Assembly: GCF_037975245.1 (NCBI RefSeq)
Contig: NC_092576.1
Location: 26,737,611-26,801,610, forward strand
Direction of reading: 5' to 3'
DNA length: 64,000 nt
Source of the DNA: Apostichopus japonicus
Taxonomy: Eukaryota; Echinodermata; Holothuroidea; Aspidochirotida; Stichopodidae
Numbering within the stretch: position 1 is the first letter of the stretch; the number at the start of each line of letters is the position of its first letter. The notes below the pieces were generated by a model that saw only the letters and a program-made list of their open reading frames with translations, made no database searches and was not told the DNA's origin. The position numbers and the translations under genes are program-made. Shown one piece after another: positions 12,672-25,754 of the stretch.

Positions 12672-13679
12672 AGTATCAGCTCTAAGTGTAATCCATCTTG
12701 ACAAAGACCAAAGTTTCAATGACACTATGCCTCCATTGCAGAGATAGAACATAACTTGCCGAGTTGATACGTATATATATCACCTTTAAATTTCACTGTC
12801 ATGAATATTTATGAGTAGACTATATTACCCAGGAAGCAATCAGTCATTGAACAATCGCTCTTGTTTATAATTCTCGTCCCGCATTACGTAAACACACTAA
12901 ATTAACCCTTTCACTGGCGAGTGAGGTTGTTATTTTTTTTTTTATCCAAGGACAGGTTTGATCCATAAAAGCTTATTTCTAAAATAAACTTTTGGATTTT
13001 TTTTTTTTTTCTTTTCCCCAAGCGGGGGAAATATTCTCGGAGGAAGGAATATCGACAGCCAGCTGCAAGGCATGTGTGAAACATTAACGGACAGACTAAC
13101 GGGAACACGACGATCGGACGAGCCTCGAAAAACACAGGAAAGAGGGAGAGAAAAAAATATCCTCACGTTTCAACTGGAAAGGAAACAATTAGGCTGACAA
13201 TTTGCTTCACTGAGAGTAGCTTAAAAGTTAATACTTTATGGATGAAAGAGTATTTATATGGCATTTAATCGAAAGGTTAAAAAAGGCCAATTCTCTTCCA
13301 TGATTTGCCGCCTTTATAATTAATGCCTAAAAATGGAACAACCGTTATAGAGGTGTAGTACCACATGTGCTAAAAATGTAGATTATTAGCCTGATATCTA
13401 ATGACCGACAGTGTAACGGCATGAATTATTGTTAAGTCTCTGCGACAGCTTTTGTAAGAGTGGACGACCCTTAAAATCGACATTTGTTCCAGTGTATCAA
13501 TTTTTTTTTTTTGAGTGCAAACAGCTAGGGAACATAAATACATATACGGGAACTTTGAATGTCCTCGAAAATGTGTGCAACAGCTCTGATATGTCCCCCG
13601 TTTGCTTCAAGTCCACGCACAGTACAGAGTGTCGCTACTTCAGTTACCTACATCTAACGGATGCATAGAGTAGACTTTA

Positions 13680-15454
13680 CAGGGTTCTGCCGCTGCCGGT
13701 CGGCGCCGGTCGGGCCCGACCAGCACGCTGAATTACCGACCGCCACAATCTGCCTGAGTGACTTTTCCGACCGGCACTTATTTTCGATAGGAACTCCAAA
13801 AAACAGCTCCATAGCCGGAGGGTCGAACGTACAGAAACAGTCTGTTTGAGACTAGGGGAAATCCAGTTCATAACTGTTCAAAATATCCAACACATCACAG
13901 TGTCATACTTAGTAAAAAATACCAGAGTTCCGCATTCCAGACCAATGACTGTTTTCCGTTTCCAACTCCCGATCGTACTTTTGATAGTTTCATTTATATC
14001 TATTTTCATCGCGCGAGACACAGGCACTATCCAGCTAGCTAGTACACATACGGCCGTTAACCTTCGTAGCGGGTGAATTTACATCATATTGCATTAGGCA
14101 CGAGTGACAAGGGCTGGAAAACCTTGCGAATAGTCCGAACAAGGTTCGCGGGAAATCCGCGATGCTCGCGGGAAATCCAGCCCGGCTGGCGAAAAAAAAA
14201 ATCGGACAAAAAAAAAATAGAAAAAAAACGGGACGAAAAACTAAAAAAAAAAAAGGACAAATAAGTACATCTATAAAAAATAAAAAAAAAAGTAAAATTT
14301 CACAAGAAAAGTTTCAGAAACAAAAGGAAAATGTTCAGAGAGCGTGCTCGCAATTTTAGTCACAATACCAACGAGTAATGATGTGTCCCCAACCCACTTA
14401 CAATGGCTATTTCGCAAGCTTCAGGGTATACGTGTCACACGGACACCCACGGCCCAGCGCGGGAAGGTTGCTGTAATAAATCAGCCTCGCGGGAAATGTT
14501 TTGAACAATATTGCCATTCCACGTTCTTTTATATTTGTATTGTATGTTGGTTAGTAAACGTTTTCTTTCGTATGAATTTGACTTCAGTTCAGTGTTCCCA
14601 CTAAGGTGCGGGATTCCCTTCAACTGACTCAGTAATCCCACAAAGAAAACATTTGTCTGCTGGAAATCCCCGCATCGTTTTTTGCATTCGCGATGAGTTT
14701 ATACTTAATGTACAACTTATTCACTTGACCGTATAGAGAAAAAAAAAACTGAAAATCAATTGTGTACCAATTATGTACGGAAAGGTGGTAGGCTACACCT
14801 TTCAAATTTTACGAAAGATCGAGCAAAGCACTTTCGAAAAATTCACGCCAAACTTGCATATCGTACTAAATGCAACTAATGTCATGTAAACAAGGCTCTA
14901 GTGCATCCATTTATGAATATACCGTAAGACCACATCTGGTGTTAAGCGGGGGAAAAGAAAGTATTTTCTAGCATTTCCAAAAATACCGAAATATCCTACC
15001 TTAGTTAAGTGTATAGCAAATAGCCTAACCACCTCGGCGGTTATAACGGATCTCACGTAACTACAAAATCACAACTAATTGTATTTTGCGGAGTTTACGT
15101 TTTCTACAAGAACATGGAAACAATATTTATTTTGGGAGTGGACTCTCACTCACTGTCCATCTAAAATTATCATCTCAGCCTGAATGATTTATTTAATAGG
15201 CACCACCGGCTGGTCTGTACTCTGGTGCTCCAGATATTTGTCCTAACTTTTTTCATTAATTATGAAAAATTCCAGACATGAGATCTCATTTCAAAGCTGT
15301 CTACATGTGGCTCAGAATACTCGGGAAGGGCCGTTTCCGGCCATCTGGGGGGTTTCCAAAACCCAAAATTTTCTTGTACGCTCCACGCCAACCGATGGTG
15401 GCGCTCCGCTTAGATAGTCCTGCCGGCACTCAATCCACCCTGGGCAGAACCCTG
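13680..15454. mobile_element. Putative 1.8-kb DNA transposon with 12-bp inverted ends
   Basis: The left end cagggttctgcc (13680-13691) is the exact complement of ggcagaaccctg (15443-15454). The 5-base word CTTTA lies immediately outside both ends (13675-13679 and 15455-15459), as a target-site duplication would. CAGGG ends suggest a hAT-type element, though 5-bp duplications are unusual for hAT. The interior has CpG- and GC-rich patches (13690-13830, 14100-14200, 14440-14500) and A-rich tracts but no recognisable transposase. The right 634 bases are part of the 1,372-bp tandem unit. Confidence 0.5.
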
Positions 15455-16192
15455 CTTTATAACTGGTCACATTGCACACTCAAAAATAAAATGTTAAAAC
15501 TCTGGGAAACTAACCTCTTGCAAAACTGACAGACCTTTTCTCTTTCAAATTTTGTGAAGAATGTAATTCAAGAGTCGATCGATTAAAAGGTCTTAAAAGG
15601 TCATCGCTATCAGCCTCAAATATGCTAGAAAGTAAAAAACTGGTCACACATACTCTATCTTCAACTTCAACTATCTTCAACTTCAACTATCTTCAACTTC
15701 AACTATCTTTAACTAGTATTTTACTACTCTGACCCTCAAAGCAAATTTCTCCTCACTGAGACATGACTGTCTATTCGACAATGTCTCCTCAATGTCTGTG
15801 AATAATTTGGCTGATACAGAACCACTGGGGACAGGGTTTTTTTTTCAAACCATTTAGCATCCCCCCCCCCTTTTAAGCACGCTAAAATTTGGTGCTAATA
15901 CTAATGACCATTATTGATTATTGACAAATTGACAAGAATAGTCTCAAAGAGTGCAAAGTGGCTAGATTAAATGCTTTTATCGTTGTTGTGCTGTTGTTGC
16001 AGGGTAAGTGTATCTCTTCAGTAATTTGAACATGGTTGCCATGGATACCATGTTCTTCCTCTATTTGTGTATTTTGCAAAAGTGATGGAGGAACTGGATG
16101 TAGATTAGGTTCCATCTCGCCGTGAAATTAATAAGGTCCTCCGTGAAATAATCCTCATGAAAACAGAGAAAATGTCTGTCAGCTAGCCAATA
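14821..16192. repeat. 1,372-bp tandem unit, copy 1
   Basis: First of three head-to-tail units starting gagcaaagcactttcg and ending gctagccaata. It contains the right end of the putative transposon, a short tcttcaacttcaacta repeat, a T9 run and a C10 run. The repeated 83- and 65-residue open frames show no family signal and I do not call them genes. Confidence 0.95.
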
Positions 16193-17564
16193 GAGCAAAG
16201 CACTTTCGAAAAATTCACGCCAAACTTGCATATCGTACTAAATGCAACTAATGTCATGTAAACAAGGCTCTAGTGCATCCATTTATGAATATACCGTAAG
16301 ACCACATCTGGTGTTAAGCGGGGGAAAAGAAAGTATTTTCTAGCATTTCCAAAAATACCGAAATATCCTACCTTAGTTAAGTGTATAGCAAATAGCCTAA
16401 CCACCTCGGCGGTTATAACGGATCTCACGTAACTACAAAATCACAACTAATTGTATTTTGCGGAGTTTACGTTTTCTACAAGAACATGGAAACAATATTT
16501 ATTTTGGGAGTGGACTCTCACTCACTGTCCATCTAAAATTATCATCTCAGCCTGAATGATTTATTTAATAGGCACCACCGGCTGGTCTGTACTCTGGTGC
16601 TCCAGATATTTGTCCTAACTTTTTTCATTAATTATGAAAAATTCCAGACATGAGATCTCATTTCAAAGCTGTCTACATGTGGCTCAGAATACTCGGGAAG
16701 GGCCGTTTCCGGCCATCTGGGGGGTTTCCAAAACCCAAAATTTTCTTGTACGCTCCACGCCAACCGATGGTGGCGCTCCGCTTAGATAGTCCTGCCGGCA
16801 CTCAATCCACCCTGGGCAGAACCCTGCTTTATAACTGGTCACATTGCACACTCAAAAATAAAATGTTAAAACTCTGGGAAACTAACCTCTTGCAAAACTG
16901 ACAGACCTTTTCTCTTTCAAATTTTGTGAAGAATGTAATTCAAGAGTCGATCGATTAAAAGGTCTTAAAAGGTCATCGCTATCAGCCTCAAATATGCTAG
17001 AAAGTAAAAAACTGGTCACACATACTCTATCTTCAACTTCAACTATCTTCAACTTCAACTATCTTCAACTTCAACTATCTTTAACTAGTATTTTACTACT
17101 CTGACCCTCAAAGCAAATTTCTCCTCACTGAGACATGACTGTCTATTCGACAATGTCTCCTCAATGTCTGTGAATAATTTGGCTGATACAGAACCACTGG
17201 GGACAGGGTTTTTTTTTCAAACCATTTAGCATCCCCCCCCCCTTTTAAGCACGCTAAAATTTGGTGCTAATACTAATGACCATTATTGATTATTGACAAA
17301 TTGACAAGAATAGTCTCAAAGAGTGCAAAGTGGCTAGATTAAATGCTTTTATCGTTGTTGTGCTGTTGTTGCAGGGTAAGTGTATCTCTTCAGTAATTTG
17401 AACATGGTTGCCATGGATACCATGTTCTTCCTCTATTTGTGTATTTTGCAAAAGTGATGGAGGAACTGGATGTAGATTAGGTTCCATCTCGCCGTGAAAT
17501 TAATAAGGTCCTCCGTGAAATAATCCTCATGAAAACAGAGAAAATGTCTGTCAGCTAGCCAATA
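16193..17564. repeat. 1,372-bp tandem unit, copy 2
   Basis: Same start and end as copy 1 and no differences seen by eye, including identical T9 and C10 homopolymer lengths. Confidence 0.95.
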
Positions 17565-18936
17565 GAGCAAAGCACTTTCGAAAAATTCACGCCAAACTTG
17601 CATATCGTACTAAATGCAACTAATGTCATGTAAACAAGGCTCTAGTGCATCCATTTATGAATATACCGTAAGACCACATCTGGTGTTAAGCGGGGGAAAA
17701 GAAAGTATTTTCTAGCATTTCCAAAAATACCGAAATATCCTACCTTAGTTAAGTGTATAGCAAATAGCCTAACCACCTCGGCGGTTATAACGGATCTCAC
17801 GTAACTACAAAATCACAACTAATTGTATTTTGCGGAGTTTACGTTTTCTACAAGAACATGGAAACAATATTTATTTTGGGAGTGGACTCTCACTCACTGT
17901 CCATCTAAAATTATCATCTCAGCCTGAATGATTTATTTAATAGGCACCACCGGCTGGTCTGTACTCTGGTGCTCCAGATATTTGTCCTAACTTTTTTCAT
18001 TAATTATGAAAAATTCCAGACATGAGATCTCATTTCAAAGCTGTCTACATGTGGCTCAGAATACTCGGGAAGGGCCGTTTCCGGCCATCTGGGGGGTTTC
18101 CAAAACCCAAAATTTTCTTGTACGCTCCACGCCAACCGATGGTGGCGCTCCGCTTAGATAGTCCTGCCGGCACTCAATCCACCCTGGGCAGAACCCTGCT
18201 TTATAACTGGTCACATTGCACACTCAAAAATAAAATGTTAAAACTCTGGGAAACTAACCTCTTGCAAAACTGACAGACCTTTTCTCTTTCAAATTTTGTG
18301 AAGAATGTAATTCAAGAGTCGATCGATTAAAAGGTCTTAAAAGGTCATCGCTATCAGCCTCAAATATGCTAGAAAGTAAAAAACTGGTCACACATACTCT
18401 ATCTTCAACTTCAACTATCTTCAACTTCAACTATCTTCAACTTCAACTATCTTTAACTAGTATTTTACTACTCTGACCCTCAAAGCAAATTTCTCCTCAC
18501 TGAGACATGACTGTCTATTCGACAATGTCTCCTCAATGTCTGTGAATAATTTGGCTGATACAGAACCACTGGGGACAGGGTTTTTTTTTCAAACCATTTA
18601 GCATCCCCCCCCCCTTTTAAGCACGCTAAAATTTGGTGCTAATACTAATGACCATTATTGATTATTGACAAATTGACAAGAATAGTCTCAAAGAGTGCAA
18701 AGTGGCTAGATTAAATGCTTTTATCGTTGTTGTGCTGTTGTTGCAGGGTAAGTGTATCTCTTCAGTAATTTGAACATGGTTGCCATGGATACCATGTTCT
18801 TCCTCTATTTGTGTATTTTGCAAAAGTGATGGAGGAACTGGATGTAGATTAGGTTCCATCTCGCCGTGAAATTAATAAGGTCCTCCGTGAAATAATCCTC
18901 ATGAAAACAGAGAAAATGTCTGTCAGCTAGCCAATA
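17565..18936. repeat. 1,372-bp tandem unit, copy 3
   Basis: Again apparently identical. The array ends at ccaata, after which the flank reads gactaag instead of the next unit's gagcaaag, leaving a two-base microhomology (ga) at the junction. Confidence 0.95.
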
Positions 18937-19180
18937 GACTAAGTATGTCAGTGTGATGTGAATACAGAGAAAGCAATGATAAAGCTTCTTGCAAGATGAC
19001 AAGGTTTTCTCTCCAATTTCTGCTTGAACGGTCCGACCAGCTGGAGACAACCTCGCAACACTTGACTGAGTCTCTTCATTGAAACTGTCTACGTTCATCA
19101 AATATTGATGATTTCTCCAGATTCTCTATCAATATGTTTACATATCTATATCAGCAAACTCTTCTCCATTAAGTACTATA

Positions 19181-19194
19181 TATGTAAATATATA

Positions 19195-19251
<57 letters not shown>

Positions 19252-19265
19252 TTATAAATATATGT
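19181..19265. repeat. (AT)n microsatellite
   Basis: TA dinucleotides with a few interruptions at both ends. Confidence 0.9.
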
Positions 19266-20912
19266 ATATGTATTACTGCACACATAGCCTATATCGTAAC
19301 TACCATCCAATGCATCAAATTCCATTGACAATATGTACATGTCAACTGCACTCTTTTGCAGAGGTTTTCTACTACAAATCCTATTAAATATACAAATATA
19401 CAAATCAATCAATCAACAAATAATAAAAAAATAATAATAAATAAATGAATAAAAAATATAAAATATAAAAAAATAAAATAGACGGCCGGACAGACAGACA
19501 GACGGCCGGACAGAAAGAGAGATAGATTAATCAATCAAAATAATCCAAATTTTACAAGATATTTACACATTTAAAAAAAAAAAAAGCCTGTTCTTTCATG
19601 GACGGATCGCAATCGCAACTTTTGTTACAATCTGTTCCTTTTTCTCTTCACGGTGACCTTAAACGGAGCTATTACCCAGTCTACCAAGAGACCATCTATG
19701 CTTCTTCAACTAACCCTCCTCTCCACAGATCATTTTTAAAATGTCTAGACTATCTCAAAGCAAACACAAAATTGTCCTGCCTGCCCCTGAACCCTACAAC
19801 AAAAGTGTAAATTAATGTACTATGTATACGTGTATTAAAGCCTATATAATAGCCCTGAATACAAAATCAAAACATTCCTGATTCCTTTAAACAGCTGCCT
19901 GTAAACAAAGTGATCCTCCTCCCCCCCCCCTCCCCCCTGCCATATTCTCATGGTGATGACAGATCTCTGCCGGTAACATCACAGATGGTAATCCTATCAT
20001 ATCATGTCAAAAACATACCATCTGGGAGAACATGTGCTGAGAAGATGACTTCATGCAAAACATTCCAGCAGCTGGCAAGATTTAAAACCACATTCTTGAG
20101 TTGATTTTGATATTTTTACATTGCATAACCATGTTCTTCATTTATAGCTACAGAGGCTTGGATCCAAGTGGGGGGGGGGGGGTGGGTGGGTGGGTGTTAG
20201 GGTGTACACCCCTATTTCAACCCTGCAATAATTATATATTACAATATTTATTTTATAGACAAAATCTTCAAAAATTAAAATACTAAACAATTTGTGTTTC
20301 AGTTTAAAAATATATCAACCTTGATTGTACTGTAGATCCTAAACATCGCAGCACTGTTTTATATTCTTTTAGTTCTAAGTACAAGTTTTGGTACATATTT
20401 CATATTTGATATGTCACAGATAATTCAGGGAATAATATATCCAGTACATCGCATCTAAAAATGCTATAGAAAATCAGCAGACTGCTATAAAAGCGCAAAG
20501 ATGTATAGTAGTTTTTTGCACACAGTAACAATAGCACGTTATATGAGACATAGTGAAGAGCCTCCAAAACCTCTGCACAAAAATTTGAACACCAAAATTG
20601 TTTCCCCGTAACTAAGCAACCATTACTAGCAGTTCACTTTTTGCTTTCAATGATCATTGAGTGGATCTTCAGAAAATATCCTTTGTTACGATATAAGGGT
20701 TGAAAATCTAAATGCTGCCCTCTATTAGATGGTTACACGAGTAACCAACTAAGATAATGAATACGCTCCTTTATTGGTGACATTCTTTCATCAGGGCAAC
20801 AACAACTCACATGTATCTATGCTACTATACTGTACTACTGTGCAGTATCTACTAGTACTGTACATATGTAGGTCTTAATGAAATGTAAATGCTGCCCCCT
20901 ATTATCATTGCA

Positions 20913-20916
<4 letters not shown>

Positions 20917-20971
<55 letters not shown>
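20917..20971. repeat. (AT)n microsatellite
   Basis: About 27 uninterrupted TA dinucleotides. Confidence 0.95.
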
Positions 20972-20972
<1 letters not shown>

Positions 20973-21926
20973 TATGTACTGACTGCACACTGTTCTTTGT
21001 AAGTATACTACCATACTCAATATTGTTTAGGATAGATGAAAGGCAGGTTGGATAATTACTAATTTTCCACAAAGTACTAACAATACCACAGTTTTGATTG
21101 GATTGGTAACTCTTGTCACTATTGTTAGGATACCACAATGGGTCATTTCCTTTGTTCTTCTCCAAATAATGTATTAAATGTCCTTTCAATACGTAACGAT
21201 GTAACTGAGATGTAACCGAGAGTGGTTGCCATAGGTAACAACTCTTGTGTTAGTATATGTATATTTATATTTATATATGTCTGCATGAACCAGACTCTGT
21301 TGCAAGCCCCTTGTCATATAAGCTTTTAGTGTAATCCCCTCAACCGTTCATCATGTTTTAACTCTATCGTATGAACAACAAATCACTGTAAATTCCTTGA
21401 ACGTTATTGGTTGAAATAAAGTTAAAGTTGAATAATCGTAGTATCCTAGTATAACTTAATACAGGTTGCTCTCCTGCTTACCCTCAGCTTGTACTTGGGG
21501 CAGTTCACAAATGTATATATGTAGCATAGGCACCAAGATGTAAGATAAAACACAAGTATTGTACACATACTCAGAGCCTTATACTCATACAGAGGAGTTG
21601 TCTACGTGTACTTACACACTCAGGCTGTTGTACCGAAGTAAAAATCTGAAAATATATACAAATTATACCATACCAAGAGCAAGGAGGGGTAGCTGGTGGA
21701 CACATTGTAAAATACACTTTCTTTGCAAACATCTCCAATCTGTTTTAATAATTCGTACATGCAGGCTATTTGTAAGCCTGTACTGTTACTCCTAATCTTG
21801 TATTGTACTCTATTGTACTGCGGCTCATGGATTTGTACTCATCTCCATGAATATTTACTTGCATTCCATTGTTTTTTGAAGTCTTGTATACAAACTCATT
21901 AATACAAGATTGATGTACAAAGTCTT

Positions 21927-22050
21927 ACTTAAGACTCATCTTTTCACTTGTTCTTTTGTAAATTAATCTGCTTTCTTTGTAAAGCGCCTTGAGCAGTGAC
22001 TGATGTCTACTGATTTGGCGCTATATAAGTCTCATTTATTATTATTATTA
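21927..22050 (+). mobile_element. LINE 3' UTR tail
   Basis: Reads agactcatcttttcacttg (a remnant of the LKTHLFTCS coding end), then gtaaattaatctgctttc, aaagcgccttgagcagtgac, ggcgctatataagtctcatt and ATT repeats. Same family as at 4457, 6366 and 12541. Confidence 0.78.
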
Positions 22051-22660
22051 CTTACAGCATTGTACACCGACTAGTACAACATCTTACATTTCTTTTCCAC
22101 ACATAGCAAACTCCATATAATACATGCAATTTGACACATGTATGCCTCACAACAAAGCCAATCCATTAGTCTTCACACATTTCACCGGTCGGCAGAAACC
22201 TACCCGTGTTTTTGGCCAGACGATGGGAAAAGTGCAGCTAGGTATTAAAACTGATCCAGAGCAAGTCTCCTTAACACAGGTCTGTATTCCTAAAAGTCAC
22301 TCAGGGGTACCATTTAAATGTTGCTAGAGAATAATCAATGAATGTTTTAAGTTATAGGTCAGCAATACCGCATCAATAAGTTTTAGAATGCTTAAATTTG
22401 CTGGCAGTAATTTCCCTGGAGGTGTGTTTTTCTGCTACATCACTCCCCAGACCCACGAGCAACATTAAATTAACCGGTTTTAAACATCGAATTGCAAGCA
22501 ACTGCCTTGACTGTAACAAATGCAAGTTGTCATTAGAACATCAGTGACCAGTATTGGACTTTCTAGCATATTTTAAGTACAATAAATGTGTTGATGAAAA
22601 ATCACCCTTTTATGACTGATTTAGCAATCTTCCACGATTATCCTCAAGCTATTTTTTTTT

Positions 22661-22870
22661 AAGAGGAGGATGAGAGAGGAGGGGAGGAGGGGGAGGAGGA
22701 GGAGGAGGAGGAGGAAGAGGAGGAGGAGGAGGAGGAGGAGGAGGAGGAGGAGGAGGAGGAGGAGGAGGAGGAGGAGGAGGAGGAGGAGGAGGAGGAGGAG
22801 GAGGAGGAGGAGGAGGAGGAGGAGGAGGAGGAGGAGGAGGAGGAGGAGGAGGAGGAGGAGGAGGAGGAGA
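22661..22870. repeat. (GGA)n trinucleotide tract, ~200 bp
   Basis: A nearly pure purine strand of aggagg units with slight irregularities in the first 60 bases. The proline-, serine- and arginine-only reading frames across it are artefacts. Polypurine mirror repeats of this length can form triplex (H-) DNA and are often expanded or collapsed in assemblies. Confidence 0.97.
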
Positions 22871-22974
22871 GGATGTCATTACCACAGACATCAAGTCTTA
22901 CAATATCTTCTATGTTGCTGACAGAATTAAAAATAAACTGCTTATCCACTAGAGAGCCTGTGTAAGAGAATGTG

Positions 22975-23060
22975 TAAAAGTAAGTTGGCCTGACGTTTCG
23001 ATCCTAGCAGGATCTTCTTTAGAGGCTAAAAGATTTATAATTATTGGCTTAAAATTTTAA
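22975..23060 (+). mobile_element. Possible retroelement terminal fragment
   Basis: The motif cctgacgtttcgatcctagc followed by aggatcttctttagaggct resembles a segment I associate with ends of Penelope-like or related elements in invertebrate genomes. It includes the small inverted repeat gatcct-agc-aggatc. No coding remains, and the classification is from memory only. Confidence 0.35.
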
Positions 23061-23184
23061 ATTGTTGGCTTTAATATGTACGATGAATACGAGCAGGAAA
23101 CACAACAGGTTTAAGGCTTACTGTACTGTAAGTGGTTTCCATATGCTATGAATAACAAAGAAATGGTACTTTTTAAGAAAAAGT

Positions 23185-23358
23185 CACCCAGGAAAGAACC
23201 TGGGCACTAAACCAAACTACCAAACAACTAATCCACTCTCAGCCCCAGTCCCCTTGCATCAGGACTGTGACTGTGTGATCATCGTCGAGTGTGCATAACC
23301 ATTCCCCTCGAAAGGGAACAGATACTACACATGATCTTAGCCAAAAGGCCGAGAATCA
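23185..23358 (-). ncRNA. U2 snRNA-like 5' domain (pseudogene or U2-headed chimera)
   Basis: Read on the minus strand, 23357-23317 gives ttctcggccttttggctaag, atca-tgtgtagtatctgttc. This nearly matches the 5' end of U2 snRNA, including stem-loop I and the branch-point-pairing GTAGTA. The first bases are altered and one A is T in GATCAAG. After that the sequence departs from U2: no SL II-IV or clear Sm site is seen. Two hairpins follow, ttccc-tttcga-gggaa (23302-23318) and cccagg-ttcttt-cctggg (23187-23204). The span of about 174 nt is close to U2 length. Most likely a pseudogene or chimeric retrocopy. A divergent functional RNA is not excluded. Confidence 0.55.
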
Positions 23359-23947
23359 AGAAGAAATGGTCTTCAATACACAGTGTGTATTGAGCAGGAA
23401 ACAAGACTGTTTTAAGACTAAATTTGCTTCAATGATTAACAGAGGAAGCACCAACTCACAATATATATCTCTTCTACAGTTCTTGATGAGTTGCTTAGTG
23501 TTGCTATGACGATAAAACCACATTCTCCATAGTTAGTTTATTGAGATGGGAGGGAAAAAAAAAACCTTTTCAAGTGTTCTCTCCAGTCTAGACAGCCAAT
23601 ATCAAGAGGAAGCTATACTATGCAGGATATACACTGGTAATTAACAAATGCACTGTGACAAAAGGACGCTTAGGAATAAGTAACTCGTACTTTATTAAAC
23701 CTCAAGGAGGAAATTGCGTATTTGTGGACTAAGTCACAGGGTAAAATATGAGTATGAAAAAAGATACAGATGAAATAATCCAAGATATAAAAAAAAAAAT
23801 AATACATTACATTGTGGAGCCTAAGGCGCAAGTCTCGTTCAGAACCAAACCTTTCTTTCTCCTTATACAAGTTGTTAAATATTTCCCAGTCAGTTTTTTT
23901 TTTTTGATTTGTTAACTTTTCTATATACCTGTGTTTTATACTGAACT

Positions 23948-24325
23948 GGGTAACGTTGTGGTCAAGTGGTTAAGGCAGTGGACTTGTGATCTAAGGATTG
24001 CAGGTTCAAGTCCTGGCCAGATTATTGTGTTGTGTCCTTGGGCAAGGCACTTTATCTCCATTTGCCTCTCTTCACCCAGGTGTATGAATGGGGACTTGTG
24101 AGGTAACTTGTAAATATAAGTTGTGTGCGCTGGCTTGTGGCTGCACCCTATGGGAAGTCCCCCCAGGGGACACGTGAATGTGGTGCACTGTGGTGTCCCA
24201 GGAGCGACTGATTGAATTGTGCACACTTTGGTGTGTGGGTGTGACAAGTTACCAATGACCAGGGGTTAAGTTGTAAAGTTGTGTGAGGAGGCATTAGCCT
24301 CATACAAGACTGTAAACCTTCAACT
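23948..24325 (+). mobile_element. tRNA-derived SINE
   Basis: The head is tRNA-like, with an A box in tggtcaagtggttaagg (23959-23975) and a B box ggttcaagtcc (24003-24013). The body continues with tgtgtccttgggcaaggcac, tttgcctctcttcacccagg and gtgaggtaacttgt. These body blocks recur in the minus-strand SINE at 32832-33155, so the two belong to one family. The tail is AT-rich (about 24305-24345). Confidence 0.85.
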
Positions 24326-25754
24326 TTAACTTTTTTTTAACTTAAACTGTTCTTTGTTGCAATCCTGTAGTCTGCATAAGAATGACATTGTATCTCAACT
24401 TTACAATACTGAATAGTAGCTTTGTGCGGAATCCCAGTAGTCCCGATCCTAGTATTGTCTAATCCTGATCACAGTGCAATGTGTTAATACTACCGAGAGT
24501 GGGAAAACAACCGGTTATTACATTCGTTTCGGTATCATTCCCGGGAATCCCGGACATAATAAAAATATCTACGTGTTACTAATTGAAATAAAGTAAAGAA
24601 AACACATTTATTTCTGGTGTCTGTGTTCTTAGTTTGAATAACATACTGATCGATTTACGTACTGGCCTAGACCTTTATTAACGAATCAACTTTTTACGTA
24701 GTAATTTGGGAAGTAGGCTACACCAAATATCTAACGTTACTTGGGCTCAGCATGTTGCGGGACCTCAAATTTATTCGGAAATTTTCGTTATTTATTCTTT
24801 CTTCAAACGATGTTAAGTGAAGGTTCCCATGTATTTCACCTCATTTTTGATATAATAATTAGAATGGTTGAATAAATTTTGAGCCAAAACCGCAGGGAGT
24901 AACTTAAAATTCATCTTCACCCGGGACTGTATATTATTACAGCCTAGGTTATGGTACTGGTACACACAGTGCAGTACGGTACTGAAGATTTGATGCTATA
25001 ATGGAATGCGTTCGTTTATTATTGCGGAGGGTTCCACGATGTCATTAATAGTTATCTTTGGCTACTTTTTAATATTTACAACTTTTTGTAAGAAAGATGG
25101 ATATTTTATTGAAAGTATATTTTCTGGAGAAAGTACTATTCTCATGTATGAAGTTTATAATCCCGTATTTACATAGCCCCTATATGTTACATTCTTCTTG
25201 TCTGAAGTCCCATACATGTGGTGACTTGTTGATAGTTGAAAACTTGTTAAATTGTGAACTTTTGAACTTGAAGGGTTGCCATATTCCAATATCATGGATT
25301 AGTGGGGAATCCCCACTTTCTGTTTGTGTCCGGATTACTGGTTTTATGCACGTGCAAACATGTTAATCTAATATCTTACGTCAAGCATGAATGAAGGATG
25401 GTGTGGGTTGCTTTTTCCAAGGTTTGTGCTTTTCCTTTTTGTAAGTGTATGTTAACAAATAAAGCCCTAATATAGTGTGTTATTTTGGATGTTTTTTTTT
25501 ATAAACATGCATGTAAGAGTATGTACATAGCCTAGGCTATGCATATTGAATGTATGACATTGACAGTCTCGTAACTAAGTGCTTTGAACCACAGATGAAA
25601 TGTTGAGGACATTCCCGGTAGTAGTTACGATACCGGGATTCATGTTGCAACACTACCGGTTGTGTAAAATTTGCACTACCGCATAATGCTACTGCAGAGA
25701 GTAGAGCTAGACTCATTATTATGCAAATCATGGGTATTATGACAGTCTGTTTGG

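Noticed and set aside
15278-18859. 83- and 65-codon frames present three times
   Set aside because: Copies are identical because the 1,372-bp unit is duplicated; conservation is not evidence of coding.
19598-19810. 70-codon plus-strand frame after a poly-A run
   Set aside because: No recognisable domain and ordinary composition; length is expected by chance.
22649-22949. Poly-Pro, poly-Ser and poly-Arg frames
   Set aside because: They translate the GGA/TCC repeat and have no other content.
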